NCBI RefSeq assembly: GCF_024139115.2
Contig: NC_085141.1
Coordinates: forward strand, 30,953,242-31,017,241
Direction of reading: 5' to 3'
Length of the DNA stretch: 64,000 nt
From: Armigeres subalbatus
Lineage: Eukaryota > Arthropoda > Insecta > Diptera > Culicidae
Shown: positions 21,801-36,700 of the stretch, piece by piece
How positions within the stretch are numbered: position 1 is the first letter of the stretch
Layout: every line of letters begins with the position of its first letter
The notes under the pieces: generated by a model
Database searches by the model: none
The model's input: only the letters and a program-made list of their open reading frames with translations
Told to the model about the DNA's origin: nothing
Translations under genes and position numbers: made by a program

Positions 21801-24800
21801 TGTGGAATATCCCGTACTACAAAAAAAGATAATCAAGTTTAAAATTCAATCGCAGTAATCTGAACTGTAGCGATGTCAACATCATCACTGGCGAAGTTAA
21901 ACTGTGGCACGATGGGGCACGTGACTCACCAAATCGATTATTTCTCTGAAATTTAATTAATTAATTAAATTAACCTATATAAGCCAAAATTGCCCTAAAA
22001 AACTGATTTTCTTAAAATTTTGATTATTCCTAAAGAAACTTCCTAAGTACTTTTTGAAGTTATTTTCGAAAAAAAATTTAAGAAGAAATAGCCATGGTTT
22101 TTAACTCTATGGTGTCTCGACTGTTAAATATATGTGATGGGATTCGGCTTTACAGTCTCAAAATTGTTCAAACAATAATGTTTTAACTGCCCGACGTTTC
22201 GGCTGTGTTTGGCAGCCATTTCCCCCAGAAGAAGGCTGCCAAACACAGCCGAAACGTCGGGCAGTTAAAACATTATTGTTTGAACAATTTTGAGACTGTA
22301 AAGCTGAATCGCATCACATTTAAGAAGAAATTTCTTTGCAAAATCCAATCAGTATTTCTTTGGAAATTCTATTTAAATTTTCATCATAAATTCCTGTTAG
22401 AATTCCTTTGCAAAATCTAGAATTCATTCTGAAATTTTTCCTTGAATCTATTCGAAAATTTCTTCTAAATATCCTTCAAAATTGTTTTCTACTCCAGGAA
22501 TTCCCTCCAGGATCCATTTAAAACAAAATCTAACTCCTCGGAAAATCCTAAGGCCTCCGTTAATACATTCAGAAATTCCTTCCGAACTTCCTTTTTTTAG
22601 TAAAACCGTTCAAAATTCATGCAGGGATTATTCCGGAAAATTTGTTGGTAGATTCGGCAATCCTGAAAAAAGAAAGGATTTTTAACGGAAATATTGAAGG
22701 TGTTTCCAGATGAATGTTTCGACGAAATCTTGAAATAATTATTCGTAAAAGATTTTATTAATGAATTTCTGAAGAGAATTCCGAGAGAATTTATGAATAA
22801 ACATCCAAAGACGCTGAGGAGCTTCTAACTAAATTTTTGGAGGAATGTTCAAAGGTACATATTCCTAAATGAAGTTTTGAAAGAATTCCTGGATGACGCT
22901 CTGAATAAATTTCTTGAAGTGAAGTGAAATTTCAAAGGAATTCCGAGTATTTCTTCCTAAAGTTATGGTAGGAATTTCTTGAGGAATTAGTAGAAGAATT
23001 TGTTTGGCAAAAACCTGAAAAAAATGCTGATACAATTCCTTGAAAAAGTTTTGAATTGGTTCCTCATTCAATTTCCGCAGGAATTCCTAAGATCGTTTTC
23101 AAAGGAATTCATAAAGAAGAAATTCATAAAAGTGATTCTCCTAAAGGCCGAAGAAATTCTTAAAAGAATTCTCGAAGGAAAATTTTCCGAATTTCCTAGA
23201 AAATTGCCGAATGAATTTTCGAGGATATTTTGAAAGATCTTTCCGAAGACAAATTGAAATAAAATTGGAACTCCGTAATCAAATTGGAGGATTCAGTGAA
23301 CGATCACATCTCGGTGTGCACAGACGTATTGGTTCACTCGTGCGTTTGTTTCAGTGCTTTGTTTTGTACCAACGGTCGAAATGTGCAGTGAGACGCCAGT
23401 AAAAAGTACTTTGGCTTTCCTTTTCCCGGAGAATGCCACTCAACCATCTCTGGCGGATATGGCCCGCTTTATCAAAGCGTTTAAAGGTGATCATTCGAAA
23501 ATGGAAACAGCGTATAAAATTTCAGACGAGAAGTCAGTCTTTTTACGCTTCAAGACCGAAGCCGCTATGCAGTTTTCTTTTGAGAACAATCAGGAGTTGC
23601 TCCCATTCTTGTATGCAAACGGCAAACAAGTCTTGGTCCGCATGTCAGTAGCGGAAAAATGTTCTCGTTATGTAAGAATCTACGATCTCCCACCGGAGAT
23701 TTCTGACGAGGTGTTATCCAAGATTGGAAGCGAACCATACGTGAACGATTTCCACCTGAATTTCAAATGGATATGTTAACTGGAGTGCGTGGAATCTACA
23801 TGGATATCGAAGAGGATATTCCAGAAATATTATATTTCAATACCAACTTTTATGATGGCTCCGCAAAGTGTTACACATGACTGAGCCTAAAAAATAAACA
23901 AATTTTTGAAAAAAAAAATCCATTGGATATTCCTCATAATATTCCTTCGAAAATTCAAAGATTGGAATTATAAGAAAATTTCAAAAGTCATTCCGAAACT
24001 CTTTTACGAATTCTTTTTGGAATACGTTGTAAGAATCCTGCCAGTACTTTCTAAAGAAATCCCTTCGGAAACTATTGGGAGTATTTCTTGGAGTTGCTAC
24101 GAAATTTTCCCAAGGAATTTCTTCAGGTTTCCAGGATTTCTTTCGAAAGTTCTTTTAGGAATCCTTTCGCGAGATCCCTATAGAATTTTTTTTCCGAAAT
24201 TCTCTTTGAGCATTCTTTTGAGAATCCCTTCAGAAAATCCTTTCAGGAATCCTGTTTTACTAATGGAATTTCTGAAGAATCCCTTTTGTGACGTTTTAGG
24301 AAAAAAAAATCCAGAGGAAATTTCAAAAATTATTCCTGGAGGAGTTTTCAAAAAGATATCTGGACGATTTTCTGGAGAAATTTTAGAACACATTCTTGGA
24401 GGAATTTCAAATTGCATTTCAAGAGGAATTTTCGAATAAATTCTCGAAGGAGATTCCAAAGAGCAACCTGAATAGGTTTTTGAGTTTAACGAGTTTTTAA
24501 GAAATAAATTTCCTGAATAATTGTTATAGGAATCCACGAATATTTTTGAAACAGAATTTTAAAGCAAATATCAATTGAAATTTTCATATAATTTAATAGA
24601 TTTCTACAGGAGTTGAATCGGAATTTACTTCAGAAACTCCTGCGAGAGTTCCTTCAGGAATATCTGAAGAAATTCCTTCCGGAATTCTTCTAAGAATTTA
24701 TTCGGAAATTTCGTTGATATAAATCTAGATATGCCACTAGAAATTCCCTTTGGATTTCTTTCGAAAATTTCTTTAAAAAAAATATCTAAAATTTCTTTTG

Positions 24801-27800
24801 GAAACTTCTCCGGAATTTTTTTTACAAATTTATTCAGCAAATTTTAAAAAATTCTTCCAGGTGTTGGAACAGTAATTGACATAATTATAAATTGATGCCG
24901 AATTCCAAACACTGGTGTTTTAGCTTTCTAAATCTAAAATTTCATTGGTTTTTCGTTCGAAAGACCAAGATTACAAAGGAAGCCGTGGAAAAAACTGCCC
25001 GAATAATATTTGAAAGACCATTCAAATGCAAATGTTTTTAATATGAGTCGGTTATGTTCGTAGTTTAAGTCAAAACGGTACAGAGTTCAGCGTGATGATG
25101 TTGCAAAAATAATGTTGGCATTCTGCGTAATTTGTTGTTGTATAACATGATGTGATCCATAATGTGGAAATATTTGAATCCAAACAAACCGATAGAATTG
25201 ATATAAACAAAATCACTGACTGTTGTTGAAAAATAGCTTAACGGGCTATCGAAGAATGACGGTGCAGAATATAGTCCACCGTACACTTTTTGTATGGACG
25301 TGAAATTTATTCATATGTATATGCAAATCATTCTAAATTTGAAACACGAATAATCAGTAGCTTAATTAACAAGGTATCTTTTAAAGATTGGCAACATATT
25401 ATACAATCAATGGAGGTATATTGCTAAAAAAAAAAAGAAAAGCACAGTTAGGCTACGAGAATCACGCATCATAAGCTATTATTTAAATCCCCTCAATCAC
25501 ATTTTAGATGGCTCATAAATGAATATACACACTTGGTCTACTTCAAATCTAGAGATAAGGTGATTAACCTTTCCGTCCCCAACGTCTGTTTTTAAGGGCT
25601 TTCAAGAATCTAAACTGCTGTGAAAATCGCATTTCTTGACCGATTCTTTCGCAACAAGTTGCATTCCATCCGGATGGATCCCAATTTTCGATTTATACTA
25701 GTTTCGAAGCTATCCACTGTACGGTTCCAGAATTATTCCAGATTCCGTTGGGGTCAGTTGTCCCCGGAATAAGTGGCCATTTACAATTTTAAGTCAAAAC
25801 AGGTCGTGCGACACCTCAAACTTCATGATTTCACAAAGCAATGATGCGAATGATATTTTTGGGGTTCCTGGCCCACTCGGACTCAATCTGGCCACATCGG
25901 TCACTATCCGGGGACCTATGGAATGGCCATTTTCTAAATTGATTCAAAATAGGTCGTGCGACACTTCAATCTTCATGATTTTACAAAGCAATGATGGAAA
26001 TGATATTTTAAGGGTTCCTGACCCACTCGGATTCAATCCGGCCACATCGGTCACAATCCGGAGGACCTACGGAATGGTTATTTTCTAAATTGATTCAAAA
26101 TAGGTCGTGCGACACCTCAAACTTCATGATTTCACAAAGCAATGATGCGAATGATATTTTTGGGGTTCCTGGCCTACTCGGACTCAATCTGGCCACATCG
26201 GTCACAATCCCTGGACCTACGGAATGGCCATTTCCTAAATTGATTAAAAATAGGTCGTGCGACACCGCAAACTTCATGATTATACAAAGCAATGATGGGA
26301 ATGGTATTTTACGGGTTCCTGGACCACTCGGAATCAATCCGGCCACATCAGTCCCAATCCGGGGACCAACGGAATGGCCATTTTCTAAATTGATTCAAAA
26401 TAGGTCGTGCGACACCTCAAGCTTCATGATTTTAGAAAGCAATGATGAGAATGATATTTTTAGGGTTCCTGGCCCACTCGGATTCAATCCGACCATATCT
26501 GTCACAATCCAGGGACCCAAATATTCCACCGAAAATTTATACAGAAATTATACCGTAAATGAAATCAACAATGGAATTTTCGGAGGAATTTCTAGATTAT
26601 TTCCCAAAGAAATCCTGAAAGAATTCCGGTGGTAGCTTCAAGATTTCTACTGGGACATCCTCCAGGAGTATTTCTGAAAATTCCACCTGGAGTTCCTCCG
26701 GGAATTCCACCGGCAATTCCTCAAAGAGTTCCTGCAGGATTTTCTCCGAGAATTATTCCGGTAGTTCTATCGGCAGATCCTACGGGGGTTCCTCTTCCGG
26801 GAATTTCTCCAGAATTTCCTCCGGGAATTCATTCAAGCTTTCTTTCTGGAATTCATTTAGGCATCTTCAGGAATTTATATAGAAAATCCTCCAGAAGCTC
26901 CACCGAGAATTTCTCTGGGAGCTCCTGAAGGTAATCTCCGGGAGGTCCTCTGATGATGATGATGATGATCCAGCTCAGCTACATACCCCTAGAAAGGTTT
27001 CAGCTAGACGAGATTTGTGTATAAGGTGAATTATCCAAGATTTTTTTCGAGCGTTCTTCTGGTAGTTTCACTGGCAGTTCCTTCGGGGGTTCATTTGAAA
27101 ATTCTTTTTCAGAAATTCCTCCGGAAGTTATTTCAAGAATTCCTCCGGGAGTTCCACCAGTAGCTCTTCCACGAAATCATGCAGCCTTTTTTTCAGGAAA
27201 TCATTTGGTCCTTCTTCAGAAATTTAGCTGGAAATTCCTCCCAAAGTTCTTCCAATTGTCCCTCTAGGAATTCTGCTAGGAGTTCCTCCTGAAATTCTTC
27301 CGGGAGCTCTTACGGGAGCTCTTTCAGCAGTTACTATGAGAATTCCTCCGGGAGATCCACCGGCAGTTTCTATGAGCTTTCCTCCGGAAGTTTCTACGGC
27401 AGTTCCCCCGAGTGTTCCTCTAAGAAGGAACTCCTGGAGTAATTTCCGGAGGAGCTCCTGGAGGGATTTCTGGAGGAATTTCCGGAGAAATTATCAGAGG
27501 ATTTTTCGGAGGAACTTCCGGTGGAACTTCTGGAGGAATATCTTAAAGAACTACAGGAAGAATTTCTAGAGTAACTCTCGTAAGAACTCTTGGATGAACT
27601 CCCAAATGAACTTCCGTAAGAATTCCAGGAGGAACTCCTGGAAGAGTTTTCAAAAGATCTCCCAGAGCAACTCCCAGAGAAATTCTCCGAGGAACTTCTG
27701 GAGGATTTTGTAGATAAATTCTAAAAAAAAGCCTGAATGAATTCCCGGAGAAGCTACTGCTGGAACTCCCGGAGAAATTTTCAGAAGAACAGTCGTTGGA

Positions 27801-30800
27801 ATACCCGGAGTTGAATTTCTAGAGGAACTTCCGAAATCCCATTTGCCGTGAAATTCCTGCCATATATCCTCCTGGATTTCCCTGTGAAGTTCTTGGAGGG
27901 ATTCCCGGAGGAACTCTTGGAAAAACTCCTGGAGGAGGTCCCACAAGCACTTCCGGAAGAATTCTCACAAAGAAGTCCTGAACTAATTCTTGGAGAAGTT
28001 CATGAAAGAATTTCTGGATAAATATCTGAAGGAATTCCCGGAAAAATACCAGGAGAAATTATTGCAGAAATTCCCAGATGAAGTGCTGAAGAAATTACCG
28101 TATGAATTCCCGGAGATAGTTCTGAAGAAAATCTTGGAAGAACTCTTGAAAGATATCTTGGAGGAACTCTCAAATTAATATCCGAATGAAATTCTGGAGT
28201 GAAAGGAAGGAAAGGAGGAAGGCATTCCAGGACAATTCCGTGGAAAAATTTCTGGAGAAATTCCTGAAGGAATGCCTGGAGAAGTACCTGAAGCAATTCC
28301 CGGGAAAATACCTGGAAGAATTTCCGAGGAAATATATGGACGAATTCCTGGATAAATTTCTAAAGAAATTTTTAGATGAATTCTTGAAGGATATTCTGAG
28401 GTAATAGCAGAAAGAATTCCAGAATGAAATCCTAGAGGATTTCGCTATTTAATTTATGGAGGTATTACCGGTAAAACTTCTGAAAGTTATCCTGGAGAAA
28501 TTAAAGGAAGAGTTCCTGGAGGAATGCCCGGAGAAGTTCCTAGAAGAATTTCCGAAGGAATTTCTTATAGATTTACAAATGAAATTATAGAGCGAAATCG
28601 GAGGATTTCCGCCATAAATTTCTAAAGAAACATCTAGCGGAATTTTGGAAGGAAATTCCATTTGTATTCTTGAAGGAACTCTCGAATGTATTCCTGAAGG
28701 AAATGCCTGAGATTTTTCTGGAAGAATAGCCAAAGAAATGTCTAGAAGGAAAAATTGGAGAAGAAAAGAAATCTTCAAGGAATTTCCTCATGAATTTCCT
28801 AAAAAACGAATTTAGTGAGGGGTTTCTGGATAAGGAGAAATTACAATTACATGAGAAAGATTTTCGAACGATTTTCAGACGAATTTGTGGATAACTTTCC
28901 GGAGGAATTTAGAAGCTCCCAGGGGAGCTTCTAGAAGGATTTCAAGGAGAATTCTTGAGCCCGAAACTTTTCGAGTTGTTTTGCCTCAACCTGCCCACTC
29001 TGACTACGCCCTTGTATCATTCTCATCATTGCATTGTAAATTCATGAAGTTTGAGGTGTCACATGACCTGTTTTGAATTAATTTAGAAAATGGCCATCCC
29101 GTAGGTCCCCGGATTGTGACCGATGTGGCCAAATTGAATCCGAGTGGGTCAGGAACCCTAAAAATATCATTCCTATCATTGCTTGTAAAATCATGAAGTT
29201 TGAGGTGTCGCACGACCTAATTTGAATCAATTTAGAAAATGGCCATTCCGTAGGTCCTCCGGATTATGGCCGGAATGGATCCGAGTGGGCCAGGAACCCT
29301 AAAAATATTATTCCCATCATTGCTTTGTAAAATCATGAAGTTTGAGGTGTCGCACGACCTATTTTGAATCAATTTTGAAAATGGCCATTTCGTAGGTCCT
29401 CCGGATTGTGGCCGGAATGGATTCGAGCAGTCCAGGAACCCTAAAAATTTCATTCTCATCATTGCTTTGTAAAATCATGAAGTTTGAGGTGTCGCACGAC
29501 CTATTTTGAATCAATTTTGAAAATGGCCATTCCGTAGGTCCTCCGGATTGTGGCCGGAATCGATCCGAGTGGGCCAGGAACCCTAAAAATATCATTCACA
29601 TCATTGCTTTGTAAAATCATGAAGTTTGAGGTGTCGCACGACCTATTTTGAATCAATTTAGAAAATGGCCATTCCGTAGGTCCTCCGGATTGTGGCCGGA
29701 ATGGATCCGAGTGGGCCAGGAACCCTAAAAATATCATTTTCATCATTGCTTTGTAAAATCATGAAGTTTGAGGTGTCGCACGACCTATTTTGAATCAATT
29801 TAGAAAATGGCCATTCCATAGGTCCCCGGATTGTGACCGATGTGGCCAGATTGAGTCCGAGTGGGCCAGGAACCCCAAAAATATCATTCGCATCATTGCT
29901 TTGTGAAATCATGAAGTTTGAGGTGTCGCACGACCTGTTTTGACTTAAAATTGTAAATGGCCACATATTCCGGGGACAACTGACCCCAACGGAATCTGGA
30001 ATAATTCTGGAACCGTACTGTGGATAGCTTCGAAACTAGTATAAATCAAAAATTGGGATCCATCCGGATGGAATGCAACTTGTTGCGAAAGAATCGGTCA
30101 AGAAATGCGATTTTTACAGCAGTTTAGATTCTTGAAAGCCCTTAAAAACAGACGTTGGGGACGGAAAGGTTAAACTGCTTTGGCTCTGTTTCTAGTAGCT
30201 TATATCTAAATCAGTTTCAAACAATCCTAAAACCACTCCGTCAGTCTCAACTAATCTAAACAGTCGCGGTGTGGGTGACCAGCGCGGAACTCATTATTGG
30301 GAGATAATTGTCCTCTAATCATTTTATTCACTCGATTACCCATACTCGTTAATCTGCTGCCAGGTTCGGTCAGGGATTCACAAGCACAATCTTTTCCATT
30401 TGCTGGTGATTTAAAACAATTACTCGACACGACTCGACAGTTGAAAGTCTGTACGGTTTGGAACTGATAGTGCCGAGGACAGAGTACAGTTTGAATTATG
30501 GTGATGCAATGGCACTGTTTCAGATTCAATAGTGACGATCTTTCTGTTTTCCGTGTTGCAACGATCACGACGTCATCATTCGCGCTGAAATGACAACAGT
30601 GACGTTTCTTATTTCCAAGGAAAATCTCGTGAAGCTTAAACGCTTAGAATTGCGATATCGCAGTACGGTAATGACGTTCAGCTGTTTAGGCTTTTGTGAT
30701 GCGCGTTTTTCTGAAGTGTTTCCATATGACGACGTTCCTCGAGCAAACGATTGATTGATGAGTTTGCAGAAATCACAACTCCATTCGACACTGACTGCGA

Positions 30801-33687
30801 CCGGTCAGTGGTCAATCCAATCGAAGGCGCATGTGTTGTTTTGATACGGGGGATGGCTTAACGATTGTATTTATGAACCTTTGCCCCGCGAGCCTGCCTG
30901 ACTTTCCAAATCGATGACGTTGGTCACATGAGAATCAATTTGAAATAGTAATCTGAGTACGACCCGTGGAAATCTGTCGTCATAATATATATTTGTATTT
31001 TTCCACCCACTTATGAATATCCACGTTCCTACATGTGGTGAAAACGTTATCCCCCACGTGCTGTTGGCAATATTTTTCTCGCGTTGACCTATGAACGAGG
31101 CATTTTTCTAACATGTGAAATAATGAAATTGGGTAGCCACAGTCGATTCAACAGACATAGTCAGGCTAGATAACATTCGATTTTTTATTTGTAATGATTT
31201 AAGGTATTTTACCTATATTTGTTTGCGTCATTTCATGTCAAAAGCTACAGAATTGTTTCATTGGGTATTTCCAATGGTATTTCACTATCACGTCGCAACT
31301 TTGTAATTGCGTAATTGGAGCGATTTCAAATAACGATTTCATCATTTGCCTCACAGGTTTCTGATCTCAGTTTTTGAATGAAGGGTAAAAAATTTCATAA
31401 CTTGACATGCAATTCAACGTGTAGACAAGTAGAAAGCTTCTAAAAGTAAAATTACAATCATTTGGAACTGCAGTTTTAGGCAAAATAACATCTGATTCAT
31501 GTTACTTGACCAAATGATCGACCTTTCCACAAGCATTTTCAATCTAAACCTCAAATCATTTGGTTTTTATTAATATTTAGGTATAGAACATTTCTTCGAG
31601 CATTTATCATCTAATCTGCACCTCACCATGTCACGAGAGGATCAACGTCCATCACCTCTTCTCCCTGCCATGACAACCAAGAGCTCGTTGACGTAGTTTT
31701 CAAAAGGAAAACTACTCACATCCACAGCCACCTATGACGCAGATGGAAACCTACATAAATGTTGGCAACTTTTAATGCCGGGGCCATGGCCTTCGTAGCC
31801 CGCACTACTGCGCTGCTGGCTCGGTTGCAGGGTTTCCGTTTAATCCATCCATTCATCATCAGGGCTGGTTTTCCCACCATTTTCAGCACCGGCAGCGTGT
31901 TGTTTTTTTTTTCATGCTGATAGGGATCAAACAGAAACCATTTCTTTCGCTCTGTATAACTAATTGTTAGTTTGAAAAGTGACGGCTGGTGTGGTGGCAC
32001 AACATCGCCTCCTCTCTTCCCTCATCATTCAAATTGCTGCTAAATAATTCACACACAAAGGCTCTGACGTCAATAGATATAAAGTTAGCACATTTTTAGA
32101 GACTTTTGAACGGTTGATGGATAGTCGTTCGTTTCGGTAACGTATATCGGTCGGTGCGCTTTTGTGCGAATGTCACTCAATTCCAGTTGGAGCGGGTGTC
32201 GTTAAGTAGTGCGAGCATTCGTTCAAATTATAGACCTAGTGGAGATTATAGATGAACTTACACCATGCGAATCTGACGGTAAACCATTTGACATTTTAAT
32301 TTCAATCTTGATGTTATGCTCGTTTCAATAGGGGAAAGACTAGGGAGCGAAACAACATTTCGGTATTCAAACATATTCATCGTATTTGAACTAGATGTGA
32401 CAAATCTAGATCTATTATAATCTAGATTAATAACAGCAGTACAATTGGAATACCAAGAATGGTGTGGAAACTTAAAATTTGGCAGGTTTGGTTGCAACAT
32501 CTATCGATTTTGAGGGGCAAAACGTTTTCTCAACACTCGATTACCATGCGTCTCCACACACAATAAAAGTTCACATAATCCATTTTTCGATATGATGATT
32601 TTCCCACACGCCACCTATAAACTTACTAAACAAAATTCATGTAGGATATCGAAAATTTTATTATAGAGTTTTGGCACTTCCTCAGCAAGCGTGCTGGGAA
32701 TTTTCACCTACCCCGGGCAATCTGAATGCCAAAGGGGATTAGGCTCTGTGGATATTTATTATTTTTGGATTTTATTGAAATTTTTATTATTATTATTATT
32801 TATTTGGGACCCTTCAACAATGCAACAGTTACTTATTTGTTAACGAGTTCTTCTAAGCTTTTTCATAATTGTTATATCATAGAATAGGGGAACGGCTTAG
32901 CTTACATGTTTATCCCATCATGGATTTGTTTCTCATTTTTATGATATGCAATAAGATGAATATATATGTTCAGTGAGATGGAAAACGGAACAGTTCCCAA
33001 TTCAAATCCTTTTCATTGCGTTGTTTTTTTCTGGGATGAATATCGAAGATATGCGATGAAGTGCTAATTCCACTTGTATCACCTGTTACCCTGTCACTTG
33101 AGATTATATTATGATTGTCACATCCACATAGCATGCAACGTGAATTATGATCGCCTTTGGTCGCGACTTTCCTTATCTGGTAAATAGTCCAGACGGTTGG
33201 CGCGTCAGTCTATATGCGCTAAGTGTGGAGGGTTCGGATTCAGCACTTGCCTATGGCCGAAATTCTTCGTACACAACCAGTGCCACAAAAAGTTGATCCC
33301 AAGTAACATTCTCAAGACCTCATGGGTTTATTTAAGCTTTTTAACTTCTTATCGCTGCTTTTTTGTTCAATGCTGCGAGATTAGTTTTATTTGAAGACCT
33401 ATAGTTATCTCCAAAACCATAATAAAACGCTCAATAAAACCACAAATTTCGCATGTTGCATAAGCTTATTAGTGGAAAAGTGATTATCTTGAGGACTCCA
33501 ATAAAACTAGTTTTAAAAACTTTCATAATGCCGAATATTTTGGTCATAGACTTGTCTTGGGACCCTCCTTGGGGCCCTGCAAAAATGGTAACTTGGCTTA
33601 GAAACCTCGCAGTTAATAACTGTGGAAGATCTTAATGAACACTAAGCTGCGAGGCGGCTCTGTCCCAGTGTGGGGATGTAATGCCAA

Positions 33688-33718
<31 letters not shown>

Positions 33719-36700
33719 AAGCCTTGTCTTACGCATAACTGTTATAAAACTTACAGATTTTTAATAGGTTGATATTGGCATTGTACAAGAAACCAATGTT
33801 TATGTTGTGCTTAATGAACTATGGCCAATCGAATGACAGAAATAACAAGTGTATTACTTCTACTTGTGGGCCCTCCTTAGCCGTGCGGTAAGACGCGCGG
33901 CTACAAAGCAAGCCATGCTGAGGGTGGCTGGGTTCGACTCCCAGTGCCGGTCTAGGCAATTTTCGGAATGGAAATTATCTCGACTTCCCTGGGCATACAA
34001 GTATCATCGTGCTAGCCTCATGATATACGAATGCAAAAATGGTAACCTGGCTTAGAAACCTCGCAGTTAAAAACTGTGGAAGTGCTTAATGAACACTAAG
34101 CTGCGAGGCGGCTCTGTCCCAGTGTGGGGATGTAATGCCAATAAGAAGAAGAAGATTCCTTCTACGTGAAGTTAAACGATTTACAATGATGTGGAAATGT
34201 TAATATCATTTTCCAAACTAAGACGTACTTGTTCATGATAGAATTATAGTCTAACTAAAGTATAGAAGTGGGGAAGGGCCGTTTGGCCGAATGCCATTTG
34301 GCGGAATGCCACTAGGCCGAAAGTTGTTTGGCTGAATATACCATTTGGCCGAACAGACCATTAAGCCGAAAGTCATTTGGCCGAAAGTGTTATTAGGCTG
34401 AAAAGGTCGTTTGGCCAAAAAGGTCGTTTGACTGAAAGGGTCATTGGCAGAAAGGGCCATTGGCCGAAAGGGTCATTTAGCCGAAAGGGTCATATGACCA
34501 AAAGGCTAATTTGACCGAAAGGGTCATTAGGCTGAAAGGGTCATTTGACCGAAAGGGTCATTTGCCCGAAAGAGTCATTTGGCCGAAAAGGTCATTTGGC
34601 CGAATAGGACATATCGGCACCAACATTTCAAAAGGGCGAAACTGCTTTTGTAAACAAGAGCTTCTCACATCGCTGGTGGCCTAATTTGAGCCCACCCACG
34701 CAATCCAACACCACTGACGGAAACAATAGATCCTCTTCTTTCATTGCATGGCGCTGGATTGCGTGGGTGGGCACATATTAGCCCACCAGCGACCTGAGAA
34801 GCTCTTGTTTACAAAAGCAGTTTCGCCCTTTTGAAATGTTGGTTCCGATATGGCCGAATCCAGCTTTCCACGTTCGCCATAATGGCGGCTGCTATAAATA
34901 AATCTGACAGTAACTGCTTCCGACGCTGAATTGCTTTCGACGCTTCCGACCAAGATGAATACACAGCTAGGTGTTTCAATGTGCTCAATTTATGGACGAG
35001 AAGAAGGCGGGGGTGAAAAATTCATTTTCTGTGCAAAACATAAACAAACCGGCTGGCTCTCCCATACTAAAATCCAAGATGGCTGAATCGTGAATTTGGC
35101 AGATTGGAACACCTAGTGGTGTATTCATCTTGCTTCCGACGATGGTCGTATCATAGCAACTATTTTCACATTGTTTATTTGTTGTTACGTGAGCCGGTAC
35201 AACATGAAAAAAATGGAGAAAATTCACTTCTCGTAAAAAGCTTGCAGCAATAAGAAACATTTAATTAATATGACGAACATATATTTTCATTTTTTTTATA
35301 TTTTAGGTAGAAGAAGAACAATTTGGCATTCGAACGCAACATTTATATAAAGTGTCCATACTTTTTATTGAGCTTGCAATGCAACTAGCTTTAGTTAGCT
35401 TTAGCACTCGGATCCAAGCTCTTCTAAGGGGATCCGATTTAAGATACGTGGACATATGCACCCGTCTGAATGCTCTGCCTTCTTCGAAGTATACTTGGTG
35501 AGAATCTATCCTCGATTTAACTTCACTGCTCTGAGTTGATGAGGATGCTCGCAGAAGCCAAATTGTGCAGTTAAGTGCACTTGACCGTGTTAATAAATTC
35601 GAACTCCTCTATGAAACTGGGAATCTAGTGGTAAAAAGGAAAATAAATAAAATCAAGAACTTCATCATTCGTTTAGTTGCGTATAAGGACATGCAGTTAT
35701 AAATGGAGTATGTCTGAATAGATCAATAGCGTTCCGTTATATTAGAGATATTTACTTAACGGCGTATAAATCCAATAAACAGATAACAGATACGCAAATG
35801 ATTGCTCAGTGAATACCAGGAAAAGTATTAATAAAAAAATTAAACAAAGGGGAAGGGTAACGTTTCCATCACGTCATTCTATTCGTAGAATTCTATCAAA
35901 TATCAGCTGCTCAAGACTAGGATTCTAAGTCTAAGTTTCGATCGTAGATAAGAGTAAAATATACCGTGCTAAATATTCTGCTCATAGGTACCTCTTTTTG
36001 CGATAAGATGAACCGTTGGTATGATTGTTACAGTTGAAGTATCCGCTATAAGATATTTAGAAGAAACTGGCTCACATTCGTTTTTACTCATGAACTAAGT
36101 GCCAGTGCAGTTTCATGGAGAATAAATCGTCAGGAAATTTGTTGCATAGAAGCCAAGACATGCAGTCAGGTGCATAATATGTTCACGTTCCTTCAACCAA
36201 ATATTCTTGGAAAAACTTGGGACCGAGTGCTAAAACTAACAACACTAAAACTAGTTACGTTGCAAGCTAAACAGAGCTTGTGCTTTGTATGAATGTAGTG
36301 CTTGAATGCCAATTTGTTCTTTTCCCGCCTGAAACATAAAAAAGATGAATATTTAATCGTCAATAATTTTAATTGTTGCGAGAATTGAAATTCCTCCTGT
36401 TTTTTCATGTTATGTCTGCTCACGTAACAATAAATAAACAATGTGAAAATTGTTGCTATGATACGACCACCGTCGGAAGCGTCGAAAACAGTTTAGCGTC
36501 GGAAGCAGTTACTGTCAGAATTATTTATAGCAGCCGCCATTATTCATTCAGCCGCCATTATGGCGAACGTGGAAAGCTGGATAGGTCATTTGAAAAGTGA
36601 GAAATTAGGAGTGAGAAGAGAGACGTCTCAATTCTCATTCCTCATTTCTCACTTCGCGCTTGTCATTTTTTACAGTGAGAAGTGAAACGTCTCTCTTCTC

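Larger units (their letters stand above)
25568..30169. mobile_element. 4.6-kb fold-back element with TTAA target duplication
   Basis: TTAA at 25564-25567 and 30170-30173 flanks CCTTTCCGTCCCCAACGTCT on the left and its reverse complement on the right. The unique part of the terminal inverted repeats is ~230 bp. Each arm then continues into tandem ~150-bp repeats in inverted orientation. TTAA duplication with CCTTT ends suggests a non-autonomous piggyBac-like relative. I see no transposase; the middle (26530-28960) is GGAATTCC-type satellite. Confidence 0.88.

Noticed and set aside
25825..26635. Repeated frame with [24 protein letters not shown] units, also at 29004-29966
   Set aside because: This is translation of the 150-bp tandem repeat in the fold-back arms. 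The unit is a multiple of three and mirrored on the other side.
26629..28404. Frames rich in Pro/Gly or Glu/Phe/Lys in satellite blocks
   Set aside because: They reflect the quasi-12-bp GGAATTCC words and appear on both strands. No recognisable domain.
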